Of a stretch of 64,000 nucleotides of DNA, positions 43,645 through 52,386 are shown piece by piece (the first letter of the stretch is position 1; each line of letters starts with the position of its first letter). The notes beneath the pieces were generated by a model. That model was not told the origin of the DNA and made no database searches. It saw only the letters and a program-made list of their open reading frames with translations. Origin of the DNA: Halomontanus rarus (GTDB lineage Archaea > Halobacteriota > Halobacteria > Halobacteriales > Natrialbaceae); the NCBI RefSeq assembly GCF_017357405.1, contig NZ_CP071597.1:806001-870000 (forward strand). Direction: 5' to 3'. A program made the translations under genes and the position numbers.

Positions 43645-45807
43645 TCATCCCGATTCTCCTCGAGGGGAGCCGTCACGACCATCGAACTGGGGTAGCGAGC
43701 TCGCTCGAGAAGACCCGTCAGTTCCCGTCTCCGAGTATTCGATCACCTCCGTATCCCGCTCCATCCCCGGAAGCTCGCCTCGAGACTGTTCTTTCGGATC
43801 GAAGTCGATCACCCGCTTCTCGCGCTCCATCGCTCGAACCTCGAGCCCGCGCCAGTCACCGTCGATCCCCACGAGAGCCTCCGAGTACCCAGTCTTCTCG
43901 CTGCCCGGAATGGCACCCTGAACGAAGTGCATCTGCGCCGAATTCAGGCCGAACTCGTCGGCCCATCGGGAGTCCATCCCGTCGAGGCGATGGAACTGCT
44001 TGATCGCACACTGATCGAGGATCGCTTCCGCCTCTGGATGTTGGAAGAACTCGTCGACGGTCTGGGTGACCATCCGAATCGACAGATCGTGATGACGGTG
44101 GTGACGGAAGACGATCTCGAGGTACTCGAGGCTCGAGGCGTTTTGCATGAGATACCGTGCTTCGTCGATGACGAAGACGACCTCCTTGTCTGTCTCCTTC
44201 GCCCGCTCGTAGACCAGCGTGATCAGTAACTGCATAACGAGACTCGTACTTCCACCGAGACTCCCTTCCTGCTGGGCGAGGTCGAGGTAGATCACTTTCT
44301 CGTCGCGGATATCGAACTCGGTGTGTTGCCCGAGGTTTTCGTACCGGCCGCCCTCGGCGAACGGACGGAGCTGGTCGATCAGCCACGTCGCGTCGGACTG
44401 GATCTTCCCGGCCTCCTTGTCGGTCCGGACGACGAACGACTCCTGCTCGTCGACCATCTCCTCGAGGATATCGAGGACATCTCGCATCGTCGGACTCTCG
44501 TTGTCGTGAGTCGCGATATCGTCAGTGATTCCGTTCCGAGCGTACGCCGTCTCGATCGCGTTCTCGAGGGTGGTCCGTCGATCGCCGAGTTGAATTCCCC
44601 GGAGGGAAAAGTAGTTCGAGAGGAAGCTCATCACGCTGTCCAGCTTCTCACGGTAGGGACTGGCGTCCTCGCCCATCGCCCGCTGAACGCGTTCCGGCGT
44701 CGGCTTGATCTCGAGCGGGTTCAGACCCATGTTCCCACCGACCGTGATGCGGGTCCCGCCGAGTGCCTCCCCGACACCGGCCCAGTTGTTCAGCGGCTCG
44801 AGGATGATCCCGATCCGGTCTTCGCTCTGTTCGATCGACCGGATGAAGTTCTGCTTGGCGCCGAACGATTTCCCGGATCCGGGGTCGCCAATCGTGAACA
44901 TCGCGTAGCCGTTCTCACGGGCGAACGGATCGATCACGACCGGACTCTCGTTCCTCCAGTGAACGCCGACCTCGACGCCGTCGTCCTCAAGGACCGTCGC
45001 GTTGTGTGGTGACGCGAGCAACGCGCCGATGGCGCCACCGAGCGCGATTGCCTCGCGACCGAAGGGATTCGTTCCAATTGGGGCCGCGGCTTGCAGTGCG
45101 AGATCCTGCTTGCAGATTGCCGTCTTCGGAGAAAGTCCGGCCGGCTGTTCGCGAAGACGACTCCGCACGGTTCGAACCGACTCCCGGAGCTCCGCGTCCG
45201 TGTCCGCCCTGACGGTGATGAATATCCCCTGATCGAAGACGCGACTTCCGTTCTCGACCGCCTTGTACGTCGATATCGCCTCGTTCGCACGCTCCTGAAG
45301 ATACGCCCTGCGAACGCTTCGCTCGAGATCGGCGTCGGCCTGGAGATCGTCGGCGATCCGCTGGAGTTCGTCTCGCGCCTTCCCCTGAGTCTTCGGCTCG
45401 AAGTGAGCCGTCAAATCGAACTCGACGTCGGTCAGCTCGAACAGTTCGTTCAGGTAGCCGTCCATGGGATAGTCCGGATAGTCGGCGATGTACAGCGTCG
45501 AGGTTACCTGCTCGTCGACTTCGGCAATCCGAGTGCCCCACTCAACGGCCGCCGGTGCGATCAAGCTCTTGTGTCGTTCGGCGATGTCCTCGAGGAGTTG
45601 CCCTTCAGCGACACCGGCCTCGAGCGTCTCATCGTCGAGCAGGTCGGACAGTTCGGGCTCGTCGTCGTGCTGCCGGCGACGAGCTACCGTGATTCCGAGA
45701 CCGACGATCAGACCGATCACCACGACCCCGAGAGCACCACGAGTCCATGTGAGATCGCCAAACTGCTCGAGTCCGGCCGCGAGGACGATCCCATTAGTCA
45801 TTGTCAT
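43645..45807 (-). CDS. VirB4/TraC-like conjugation ATPase
   Basis: About 720 aa. An N-terminal TM (residues ~12-30) is followed by a VirB4-like N-domain and a RecA-like motor: Walker A GDPGSGKSFGAKQNF, Walker B VVFVIDEARYLM and the sensor region MVTQTVDEFF. Family role: it energises substrate or pilin transfer in type IV secretion systems. The start at 45807 (or 45801, giving an 8-base overlap ATGACTAA) couples it to the preceding gene. It is the last gene of a six-gene minus-strand operon. Confidence 0.85.
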   Translation of the reverse strand: MTMTNGIVLAAGLEQFGDLTWTRGALGVVVIGLIVGLGITVARRRQHDDEPELSDLLDDETLEAGVAEGQLLEDIAERHKSLIAPAAVEWGTRIAEVDEQVTSTLYIADYPDYPMDGYLNELFELTDVEFDLTAHFEPKTQGKARDELQRIADDLQADADLERSVRRAYLQERANEAISTYKAVENGSRVFDQGIFITVRADTDAELRESVRTVRSRLREQPAGLSPKTAICKQDLALQAAAPIGTNPFGREAIALGGAIGALLASPHNATVLEDDGVEVGVHWRNESPVVIDPFARENGYAMFTIGDPGSGKSFGAKQNFIRSIEQSEDRIGIILEPLNNWAGVGEALGGTRITVGGNMGLNPLEIKPTPERVQRAMGEDASPYREKLDSVMSFLSNYFSLRGIQLGDRRTTLENAIETAYARNGITDDIATHDNESPTMRDVLDILEEMVDEQESFVVRTDKEAGKIQSDATWLIDQLRPFAEGGRYENLGQHTEFDIRDEKVIYLDLAQQEGSLGGSTSLVMQLLITLVYERAKETDKEVVFVIDEARYLMQNASSLEYLEIVFRHHRHHDLSIRMVTQTVDEFFQHPEAEAILDQCAIKQFHRLDGMDSRWADEFGLNSAQMHFVQGAIPGSEKTGYSEALVGIDGDWRGLEVRAMEREKRVIDFDPKEQSRGELPGMERDTEVIEYSETGTDGSSRASSLPQFDGRDGSPRGESG

Positions 45808-46909
45808 CCCTCCGTTCGTGACCGAGAATCGGTTGTTCCCGGATGGCATCGGCCGCGTCGTCGTACTCGAGTTCGTCGCCGGTCCAGAACTCCACCGTGA
45901 GCAGGAACAGTTCGACGGTGGTCAGCCGTCGGGCGGACCACCCGGGTTCTTTTTGGACGAGTTCGGTCTTCACGGTTCGACAGCGCCGATCCAGCTTCTC
46001 GAACATCTTCGCGCGTAACTCGGCGTCACTGAGGTTCTCGCGGCGCGTGACGAACGGATTGAACAGAATGCCGATTACCGGTAGATCCGTCAGTTGTTCG
46101 GCCGGCGATCGTTCGTCTCGGTGGCGACTGTAGACGTCGAACGGACTCACCTGCACGCCAATGAAGTATCGAAATTGCTGGGTCCCCTCGAGATCACGTG
46201 GCCGCTGGTCACGGTATTCACCGAGGAGTTCCTCGAAGATCGGATTCGTCACCACGTCGTCGTCGGTCAATCGATCGTCGATCTGATCGACGAGATCGGC
46301 GACCGGAAACGGCCGGGTCGTCACGTGGAACTTCAGGCGGAAATCGAGTTCCGTGTTCGCGAACTCCGCTGCTTTCTCCTGAGCACGCGCCCAATCGCCG
46401 GACATCGCGAAGTCCATGTTTCCGGGATCGATCTCGAGAAAAGCCTCCATCGAACCATCAGGACGTTCGATCGCTCTGGCGCCGGGCCAGGCGCGTTCGA
46501 CGTTAGTGAGGTCCTGTGTCCGCTCGTCCGGTGCGAACGGCGTGTAGTTGATCAGTCCACCCTCGTTGTGCGTCGTGTCCGGTTGAGTGCGAACATGTCC
46601 GTCTTCGTCGGGAACGTTGTACGTCACCTGCGGCCGCTTGCAGTAGTAGCGATAGACGTCGAGGAGCCACCTCGAACCCGACAGATGTGACGGACTCGCG
46701 TAGACGGCGGCGACGCCGACGACAACGCCGAGCAGGGTGAGCGGCCAGACGAGTGCATCGAGACTGCTCAGTCCGCCGAGTAGCAGTCCCGCGGTCGGAA
46801 AGCCGAGGAGGACGTAAACGTCGCCTTCCTCGAGATTGACGATCGGGATGAGATTCTCTTCGTACAGTTCGTTCATGATCCGCCGTGAAGCTGCGTCTTG
46901 ATCTGTCAT
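45794..46909 (-). CDS. T4SS-associated 2-TM protein (PrgI/VirB3-like)
   Basis: A 371-aa protein with a short cytosolic N-terminus, two close TM segments (residues ~33-50 and ~55-72), then a ~290-aa soluble domain containing AWPGARAIERPDGSMEAFLE and TQQFRYFIGVQVSPFDVYSR. Haloarchaeal conjugation-like loci typically place such a protein next to VirB4, in the position of VirB3/PrgI in bacteria. The assignment rests on context and topology. Confidence 0.7.
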   Translation of the reverse strand: MTDQDAASRRIMNELYEENLIPIVNLEEGDVYVLLGFPTAGLLLGGLSSLDALVWPLTLLGVVVGVAAVYASPSHLSGSRWLLDVYRYYCKRPQVTYNVPDEDGHVRTQPDTTHNEGGLINYTPFAPDERTQDLTNVERAWPGARAIERPDGSMEAFLEIDPGNMDFAMSGDWARAQEKAAEFANTELDFRLKFHVTTRPFPVADLVDQIDDRLTDDDVVTNPIFEELLGEYRDQRPRDLEGTQQFRYFIGVQVSPFDVYSRHRDERSPAEQLTDLPVIGILFNPFVTRRENLSDAELRAKMFEKLDRRCRTVKTELVQKEPGWSARRLTTVELFLLTVEFWTGDELEYDDAADAIREQPILGHERRDDND

Positions 46910-46911
46910 GA

Positions 46912-48069
46912 TCAGTAATATCGAGGATCGTTTCCGGTTCGACGATACGGTGGCACGCCTTGCGGGCCGTAGGCGTCGGAAGCCACGTTATCGTGAGCTG
47001 TGCCATCTCCGCCGCCTCCGCCGCTGCCGCCAGAGTCCGTCTCACTGCCTCCGCTCGAGCCACCTCTGGAACCGAGTTTGTGGCCAGCAACCTGTCCGGC
47101 GGCTGCTTTCGGTCCCCACTGGGCGGCAGTTGCCGCGGCGTAGGGTCCGGCGACTGTCGCGGCGCCGGCGACGGCGCCGACCGTCGCTGCACCCCGCGTC
47201 ACTCCGCCGATGACTTTGGTTGTCAGTGGGCTGGCGTAGGCGAACAGTTTCCAGACGAGGACGAGCGAAAAGACCGGGAGTAAGACCGCGACGAGGTAGC
47301 TGAGAAACGCACTGTCCGGGGCGAGTGCCGCGTCAGTCCCGCTCGAGAAGAGGATTTCGTAGCCTCGAAAGAGGATGGCGACGGGAAGCGGCATGATCGC
47401 CAGCGGGATGAATCGCATGCAGATGCGTTTGGCAATGTGGGAGATGACTGGAAGGCGGCCATAGGCCAACGCGACGCCAAGGGGCATCGCGTACAAGTAG
47501 ATGTACAGCAGGATCTCTCGAATGAAAAAGAGTGCCTGGAGGAGCCACATCGCGAACCCGCCAACCACCGCCATCAACAACGCCAGCATCGGGTTCGTGA
47601 TCGATACCTCGAGAAAATCAAGAAGCGCTTTCATGAGCGAATCAACACCAGGAACCAGCGCAATCGAGAAGCCGTTCACAAGATACAATGTGAGAACAGC
47701 AGCCCAGTACCACGTGACTATGAGAAAAGCGCCGGTCCAAGCTGATCTCCGTGCTTTCCGTGCTTCATATGTGCTTCCAAAATTGAAGATTCGTAGCGTA
47801 TGCCGTCCCTGGACGCAGATCACTAGTGTCAACAATGCGAGCAACGTAATCTCACCTACAACGAGTGCATCGTGGAGGTCAGTCCATGGCTCATTCGTCG
47901 GCAAACCAAACACGAATGAGCCGGTCGTTTCAGGAACGGGCGTTCCGAAGAGACTCTCTGTTATCTCTTCATAGCCCTCTGTGAGACCATCTTGGAACCA
48001 GCCGATAACGGTATCCACAGCGTCTTCGAACCACCGGCGCCCATATTCGGCGAGAGAGAACATGAGCAT
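46912..48069 (-). CDS. VirB6/TrbL-like polytopic membrane protein
   Basis: A 385-aa protein with about seven TM segments (first near residues ~70-90, others spread to ~300) and a Gly/Ser-rich cytosolic tail (KLGSRGGSSGGSETDSGGSG). Size, topology and position between a lipoprotein and the VirB3/PrgI-like gene suggest the inner-membrane channel component of a type IV secretion-like machine. No sequence signature was used beyond topology. Confidence 0.65.
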   Translation of the reverse strand: MLMFSLAEYGRRWFEDAVDTVIGWFQDGLTEGYEEITESLFGTPVPETTGSFVFGLPTNEPWTDLHDALVVGEITLLALLTLVICVQGRHTLRIFNFGSTYEARKARRSAWTGAFLIVTWYWAAVLTLYLVNGFSIALVPGVDSLMKALLDFLEVSITNPMLALLMAVVGGFAMWLLQALFFIREILLYIYLYAMPLGVALAYGRLPVISHIAKRICMRFIPLAIMPLPVAILFRGYEILFSSGTDAALAPDSAFLSYLVAVLLPVFSLVLVWKLFAYASPLTTKVIGGVTRGAATVGAVAGAATVAGPYAAATAAQWGPKAAAGQVAGHKLGSRGGSSGGSETDSGGSGGGGGDGTAHDNVASDAYGPQGVPPYRRTGNDPRYY

Positions 48070-48071
48070 GA

Positions 48072-48860
48072 TCAGGACGAGATATTAATCTGACAGTTGT
48101 CTAGGTCCTCACCGGTGTACTCAATCTCGTACGTTTCAGTGAGATCGTCTCCTCGAACAGCCGTCTCGATAGTTGTGACAAATTCGCCAGAGACCGTATC
48201 GGGGGAACAGGATACTTGACCGTCGATTAATAAAAACGGTCTCGACGAACTGTAGATAGTCACTTCTTCACCAGGAGAGATCAGAATCGAATCAGCGTCA
48301 CTACGGACGTCACTATTTGTGTCATAGATTCCACTCCCCCCGTGATCATCTGAAGTAGGACGGGGTACATCGCCAGTGAACGACAGCTTAGTCACTTGCT
48401 CATAGCCGGTCCCATTATTTTCGAGGATAACAATCACTTCACTCTGAGCAACACGATCACTCGCATCCTCGTACATCGCCTCAGGATGATTCCGCCCGAG
48501 CCGAAGATCGGTGATCTGGACGTCGGGTTCGATCACGATCGACTCTCGAGCGCGCTCCTCACCGTCCTCGAGCCCAAGAATCTCGTACTCACCGGGCTGA
48601 TAGTCGGTGCCGATCTCGATCGTTTCACGACTACTCCCAGCAGGGAGCTCCCGCTCTGCGAAGAGTTCACCGTCGGGCCGGATCACGTTGACCTGCTCGA
48701 CCGGAGACTCCGATGTGAACTCGAGGACGAGTGCCGTCTCTTCGACGAACACATCTTCGAAAACGCCATCGGAAGACCCAGTGCAGCCACTGAGGGCAGT
48801 GATGAGTCCGGTTGCGATACCACCGATAACCGTTCGTCTGGTCCAGTTGTGTGAGTTCAT
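48072..48860 (-). CDS. Lipoprotein, conjugation-operon
   Basis: Start ATG 48860 gives a Tat lipobox leader (WTRRTVIGGIATGLITALSG then CTG). The mature ~230-aa part is beta-rich (YQPGEYEILGLEDGEERARE) with two late Cys (VSCSP, DNCQIN) that may form a disulfide. It is probably lipid-anchored on the outer membrane face. It overlaps the upstream surface-protein gene by ATGA, so it belongs to the operon. A role in the outer channel or in adhesion is inferred. Confidence 0.75.
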   Translation of the reverse strand: MNSHNWTRRTVIGGIATGLITALSGCTGSSDGVFEDVFVEETALVLEFTSESPVEQVNVIRPDGELFAERELPAGSSRETIEIGTDYQPGEYEILGLEDGEERARESIVIEPDVQITDLRLGRNHPEAMYEDASDRVAQSEVIVILENNGTGYEQVTKLSFTGDVPRPTSDDHGGSGIYDTNSDVRSDADSILISPGEEVTIYSSSRPFLLIDGQVSCSPDTVSGEFVTTIETAVRGDDLTETYEIEYTGEDLDNCQINISS

Positions 48861-50569
48861 GGGTATGTTTCTTCGGTGACCTCGAGAAACGAGCCGAGTT
48901 TCAGGCCCGCATAGAGTGCGACGAGAAACGGAATCGAGATCCAGAAGACCTGGACGAGTAACGACAGCCAGCCACTCGCGGTCGCGAGGGGGTGCCAGCC
49001 GAAACTCGTTCTGTCGCCCAGATACGCCGGATCGTGCGTTCGCCACGAGGCCGGGTGATACTCGATCGTGTACGACCCAGGCTCGGCGAGCGTGGCGACT
49101 GCGACACCCGAGGAATTCGTCCAGAGCGGTTGCTCGTTGATCGTCAGATAGCCACGAGTCGTCGCGTGACCGATCGGAATCGCTCGCGGGTCGGCCGTGA
49201 ACGGATACTCGAGCGGAATCGGATCGCCCGTCTCTACATCACGCAGATCGACCTGAACCGTCGCCGCCGATTCGTTCTGCTCGAGGATCTCGACCGACAG
49301 CGCACTCTCACGGATTTCACGAGTGGTGCCGTTCTCGGGTTCGACGAGCTCGGCGTTCGTGCCGCGGACGATGCCCTGGACCTCGAGGTACTCACGCTCG
49401 AGATCCGCATAGTGAATCGCCAGTCCGTACGAACGCGTGTAGGGTTCGTCGATGACGTCGACCTCGACGTTTTCGTGGAAGGTCGAATTTGGCGAAGAAC
49501 TCTCGGAGCCCCACACCTCTTCGATCGACGGGCCGTCGCGAATGGGATCCGCTCGAGGGCCCATCTCTGACGGAAACGCCCGGATGTAGACGGGTCGTGC
49601 CTCCGACTCGACGACGTCCTCATCACCATCGGTCGATCGAACGAGCGTATCCCAGTCAGTGTTACGCGCCGTGTAGTATCGCCAGACGCCGCGAACGGCG
49701 GCGTCACCCTCCTCAGTGAGCGTGTAGCCGTGCCACGGCTGCGATTGGTAGATGGCGACGCCAGCGTCACCGTCCGGATACTCCGCGTGATACACCGACG
49801 CCGTTAGATTGTACACCCGGAGATCGATCTCGCTCGAGACCGTGACGGTGTCCGTGTGGTACTCCGAATACGACGACCCGACGGCCTCTCGAGTGATGTT
49901 CTCCTCGAGACGAGCCTCGATGTCCGCCTCGAACGTGAGGTTCGAATCGCCAGCACCCTCGAGATCGTACTCGATCGTCGGCGTTTGCGATCCGTCCTGT
50001 TCAACGAGGAGATTGTCGTCCTGTTTCAGCCGAACCTCCGACACCTCGTGCTCGAGGAGCGACCACTCGATCGTTCGGTGCGACGTGTTCTCGTCGTCGG
50101 GGACTCGAACGCGATAGTCGACAAGCCCGCGGAGTTCGCCGTCTGGTGGGGCATACAACGCAGTCGTATTATCGTCCTGATGAACCCACGTCGACGGCTG
50201 GACGGCGAAGATTGTCGCGTGGGCGTCTTCGATCATCACCGAATCGTTTCGATCCGCGTGTTCCGGGTACACCGACGTGTTGCTGGGGCCGGCCCCGAGG
50301 GAGTCGAACGCGGAATCAGTCCAGCGTGATGCCGTGTCCGGCGGCTCTTTGAACGTGACGTCAGTACACCGTGCGAGCGATCGAATCGCCGTCTCGTTCT
50401 CGTCGACGTCACACTCGTTGGGGTCTTTCGACCAGAGCGTCGCTGTCTCGTTTTCGTCGAGTTCGTCGGTGTCAACTCCCAGTTCGTGATCAGTACTCCC
50501 GACGGCTAACCCGCTCAGTAGACTGGCGACGAGGAGGAGCAAGCCGATCGTGACTGCCAGGTGGCGCAT
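48857..50569 (-). CDS. Large surface protein with C-terminal TM
   Basis: ATG 50569 starts a Sec-type signal peptide (HLAVTIGLLLLVASLLSGLA). About 500 extracellular residues follow with many N-x-S/T sites (for example DRNDSVMI, DDNTTAL, SNLTFE, EQNESA), and the protein ends with a TM helix (SLLVQVFWISIPFLVALYAG). It is likely a glycosylated envelope component of the secretion or conjugation apparatus, perhaps for mating contact. No recognised domain. Confidence 0.75.
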   Translation of the reverse strand: MRHLAVTIGLLLLVASLLSGLAVGSTDHELGVDTDELDENETATLWSKDPNECDVDENETAIRSLARCTDVTFKEPPDTASRWTDSAFDSLGAGPSNTSVYPEHADRNDSVMIEDAHATIFAVQPSTWVHQDDNTTALYAPPDGELRGLVDYRVRVPDDENTSHRTIEWSLLEHEVSEVRLKQDDNLLVEQDGSQTPTIEYDLEGAGDSNLTFEADIEARLEENITREAVGSSYSEYHTDTVTVSSEIDLRVYNLTASVYHAEYPDGDAGVAIYQSQPWHGYTLTEEGDAAVRGVWRYYTARNTDWDTLVRSTDGDEDVVESEARPVYIRAFPSEMGPRADPIRDGPSIEEVWGSESSSPNSTFHENVEVDVIDEPYTRSYGLAIHYADLEREYLEVQGIVRGTNAELVEPENGTTREIRESALSVEILEQNESAATVQVDLRDVETGDPIPLEYPFTADPRAIPIGHATTRGYLTINEQPLWTNSSGVAVATLAEPGSYTIEYHPASWRTHDPAYLGDRTSFGWHPLATASGWLSLLVQVFWISIPFLVALYAGLKLGSFLEVTEETYP

Positions 50570-50591
50570 GTATCGTGGAGGGCGAAGTCGG

Positions 50592-50993
50592 TCACCAGGG
50601 AACGAGATCGACACAGTCGGCGAGAGGGAGTCCCATGGTCGCACCGGCGACTGTGTATAGCGGGCCGAGGACGACGAGAACGATCGCGGATTTCAGCGTC
50701 GTTTTCTTGTGCTGTTTGAGACGCTTCAGCTGTTCGGGCGACGCGGTGAACATCTCCGCGAGCGAATCCGCCTGCCAGACCACGACGAGTCCGGCGATAC
50801 CGAGAGTGGTCGTGATCTGGAAGAACCCGGATATCATCTCGGGGAGTTGCTCGGCGTCACAAACGACATCGGTCTGTGCGACAGCCGTGTTGACCGCGAG
50901 ACCACTGAACAGGAGCAAAGTAACGCCCGCCCGGAAAACCAGACGCCACGGAACACGGGGTAGATCACACGCCTCAGTAGATGTTCCCGTCAT
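50592..50993 (-). CDS. VirB2/TrbC-like small membrane protein
   Basis: A 133-aa protein with a signal-like N-terminal hydrophobic segment (LVFRAGVTLLLFSGLAVNTA, cleaved near AQTD), then two TM helices (residues ~58-75 and ~100-122) with a basic loop (LKRLKQHKKTTLKS). This is the topology of TrbC/VirB2 pilins. It is the first gene of the operon. The assignment is by topology and position. Confidence 0.6.
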   Translation of the reverse strand: MTGTSTEACDLPRVPWRLVFRAGVTLLLFSGLAVNTAVAQTDVVCDAEQLPEMISGFFQITTTLGIAGLVVVWQADSLAEMFTASPEQLKRLKQHKKTTLKSAIVLVVLGPLYTVAGATMGLPLADCVDLVPW

Positions 50994-51299
50994 TGGGAAT
51001 CACACTCGAGCAAGACGGGATTGCTACGAACACGATCTCGAGTCGATCCACAATCTGCGTCACTACTCTCGAGGACACACTGTTCGTCGGGATCGGAGAT
51101 CGCCTGCACTCGAGTTAGCAAGTCACGGTATCGCTTCGAGACGAACTCTCGTCCCTGCTCGTTCGACGGCTGTGAAAACGCGACTGAACCGTTGCTGTGA
51201 TGATTCCGCGATAAGCTACCGATCCGCTGGGTTGTTAGTGATCGTCGTTGCATACGTGAGGGGTGCACACAGCGTGACTGATTGTCGGCACGTCGTGGT

Positions 51300-51640
51300 C
51301 ATATCTATTGGTTATAAATTTAAACCTGTTGATCAACGAATTGTATGCTGTCCCCCTCCAGTGTGACACGATTAGGATCGAGTTTTCGGTCTACAGGAAG
51401 AGCAGGGCGAGTGCCTCGGGGCTTGACCCCGAGGGAGAAGCCCGTCGGTGGATTTCTCGAGCCACGTGACGTAGCACGGGGCAACGACCAGAACCAACCC
51501 TCAAAGTATGGAGTTGAAGACCTCAATTCCGTTGCTGGTCGTCCGGCAGTTTGGAAATGCGGCTCCTCTCAAAACCCGCTACGGCGGTGAGACGGGAGTT
51601 GTCGGGTCGTGGTGGAGCGTCCGACCCTCACGGACACTAT
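51300..51640. mobile_element. IS605-type end remnant with TCAAG hairpin
   Basis: The hairpin at 51413-51434 (GCCTCGGGG, CTTGA, CCCCGAGG) is the inverse of 34944-34966. The DNA around it (50994-51649) has no supported gene and resembles the non-coding end of an IS1341-type element. Confidence 0.45.
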
Positions 51641-51649
51641 CCAGCCAAG

Positions 51650-52138
51650 TCACTGATTCGAACCGTCGCCGACGGCATCGAGGTTGGGTTCGTCAAATTC
51701 GAGTGCCTCTGCAACCGCCGTTGGAAGCTCCGGACGCGGTGCCGACTCGTGGCGTTCGACCTTCTCGGTTTTGCGGGTATTCTCGTAGAGGGCACGGGCG
51801 ACCGGGAGTCCCCGCAGATACTTGTAGTCGTGGAGAATTTCGACGCCCCGCTCCGTGAACCCGTAGAACTGCGAAGGGAGGTCACGTTTCTCTGCGCTCG
51901 GTTCGTGCGTGTAGCGTGCAACGATCCTCTCCTCGATTAGCGTGTCCAACTGATCTTTGATGGCTGCCTGGCTCTTTCCGGTCATATACTCGAGTTCGGC
52001 GAGCGACATGAGGTGGGCGGGATGGCCAAGGAGTTCTTGAATGATGAGGTGGCGTGTGTCTTGGGACAACAGCTTGAACAGTCGTTGCTGTTCCGCGAAC
52101 GGCCCTACATCGGCTGGTCCGCTGTGACTCTCGCTCAT
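51650..52138 (-). CDS. ArsR-like winged-helix regulator
   Basis: A 162-aa protein. Residues ~15-85 form a winged helix (LFKLLSQDTRHLIIQELLGH, MSLAELEYMTGKSQAAIKDQ, LIEERIVARYTHEP), then FYGFTERGVEILHDYKYLRG and a hydrophilic tail. It is typical of haloarchaeal ArsR/HTH_20 regulators. It is divergent from the 2-TM plus SRA-like unit across only 37 bases, so it could control that unit. Confidence 0.75.
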   Translation of the reverse strand: MSESHSGPADVGPFAEQQRLFKLLSQDTRHLIIQELLGHPAHLMSLAELEYMTGKSQAAIKDQLDTLIEERIVARYTHEPSAEKRDLPSQFYGFTERGVEILHDYKYLRGLPVARALYENTRKTEKVERHESAPRPELPTAVAEALEFDEPNLDAVGDGSNQ

Positions 52139-52175
52139 ACGTGTCTCTACGAACAGCGGCGCTATGAAAACCTAG

Positions 52176-52367
52176 ATGGGAATGATGGTTCTCATTGTCG
52201 GAGGCTCTCTATTGTTTGGCCTCTATATAATGTACCAGATTTTCACCGATCAGCCAATACAGTTTTTAGCAACATTTGGCGGTGCAGTCCTCTTCTTCAT
52301 CTCCTCCTACTACATTGGAGACTACCTCGATCAAATCTTCGAAGACAAGCACAAGAAATCTAGCTAA
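52176..52367 (+). CDS. 63-aa two-TM membrane protein
   Basis: Two hydrophobic helices (MVLIVGGSLLFGLYIMYQIF and FLATFGGAVLFFISSYYIG) joined by a short QPIQ turn, with a charged C-terminus (DQIFEDKHKKSS). The start may be at 52176 or at the ATG codons just inside. It ends 19 bases before the SRA/EVE-like gene and shares its low GC, implying one transferred operon. Small 2-TM proteins act as membrane effectors in several defence systems; that role is only inferred here. Confidence 0.6.
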   Translation: MGMMVLIVGGSLLFGLYIMYQIFTDQPIQFLATFGGAVLFFISSYYIGDYLDQIFEDKHKKSS

Positions 52368-52386
52368 GGGGATCGGCGTAACAACT

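Noticed and set aside
45091-45900. 269-aa plus-strand ORF
   Set aside because: Shadow of the VirB4-like gene; no motif and opposite to a well-supported operon.
48072-49046. Longer N-terminus for the lipoprotein
   Set aside because: The extension covers the upstream surface-protein gene; the lipobox leader begins at 48860 with an ATGA overlap.
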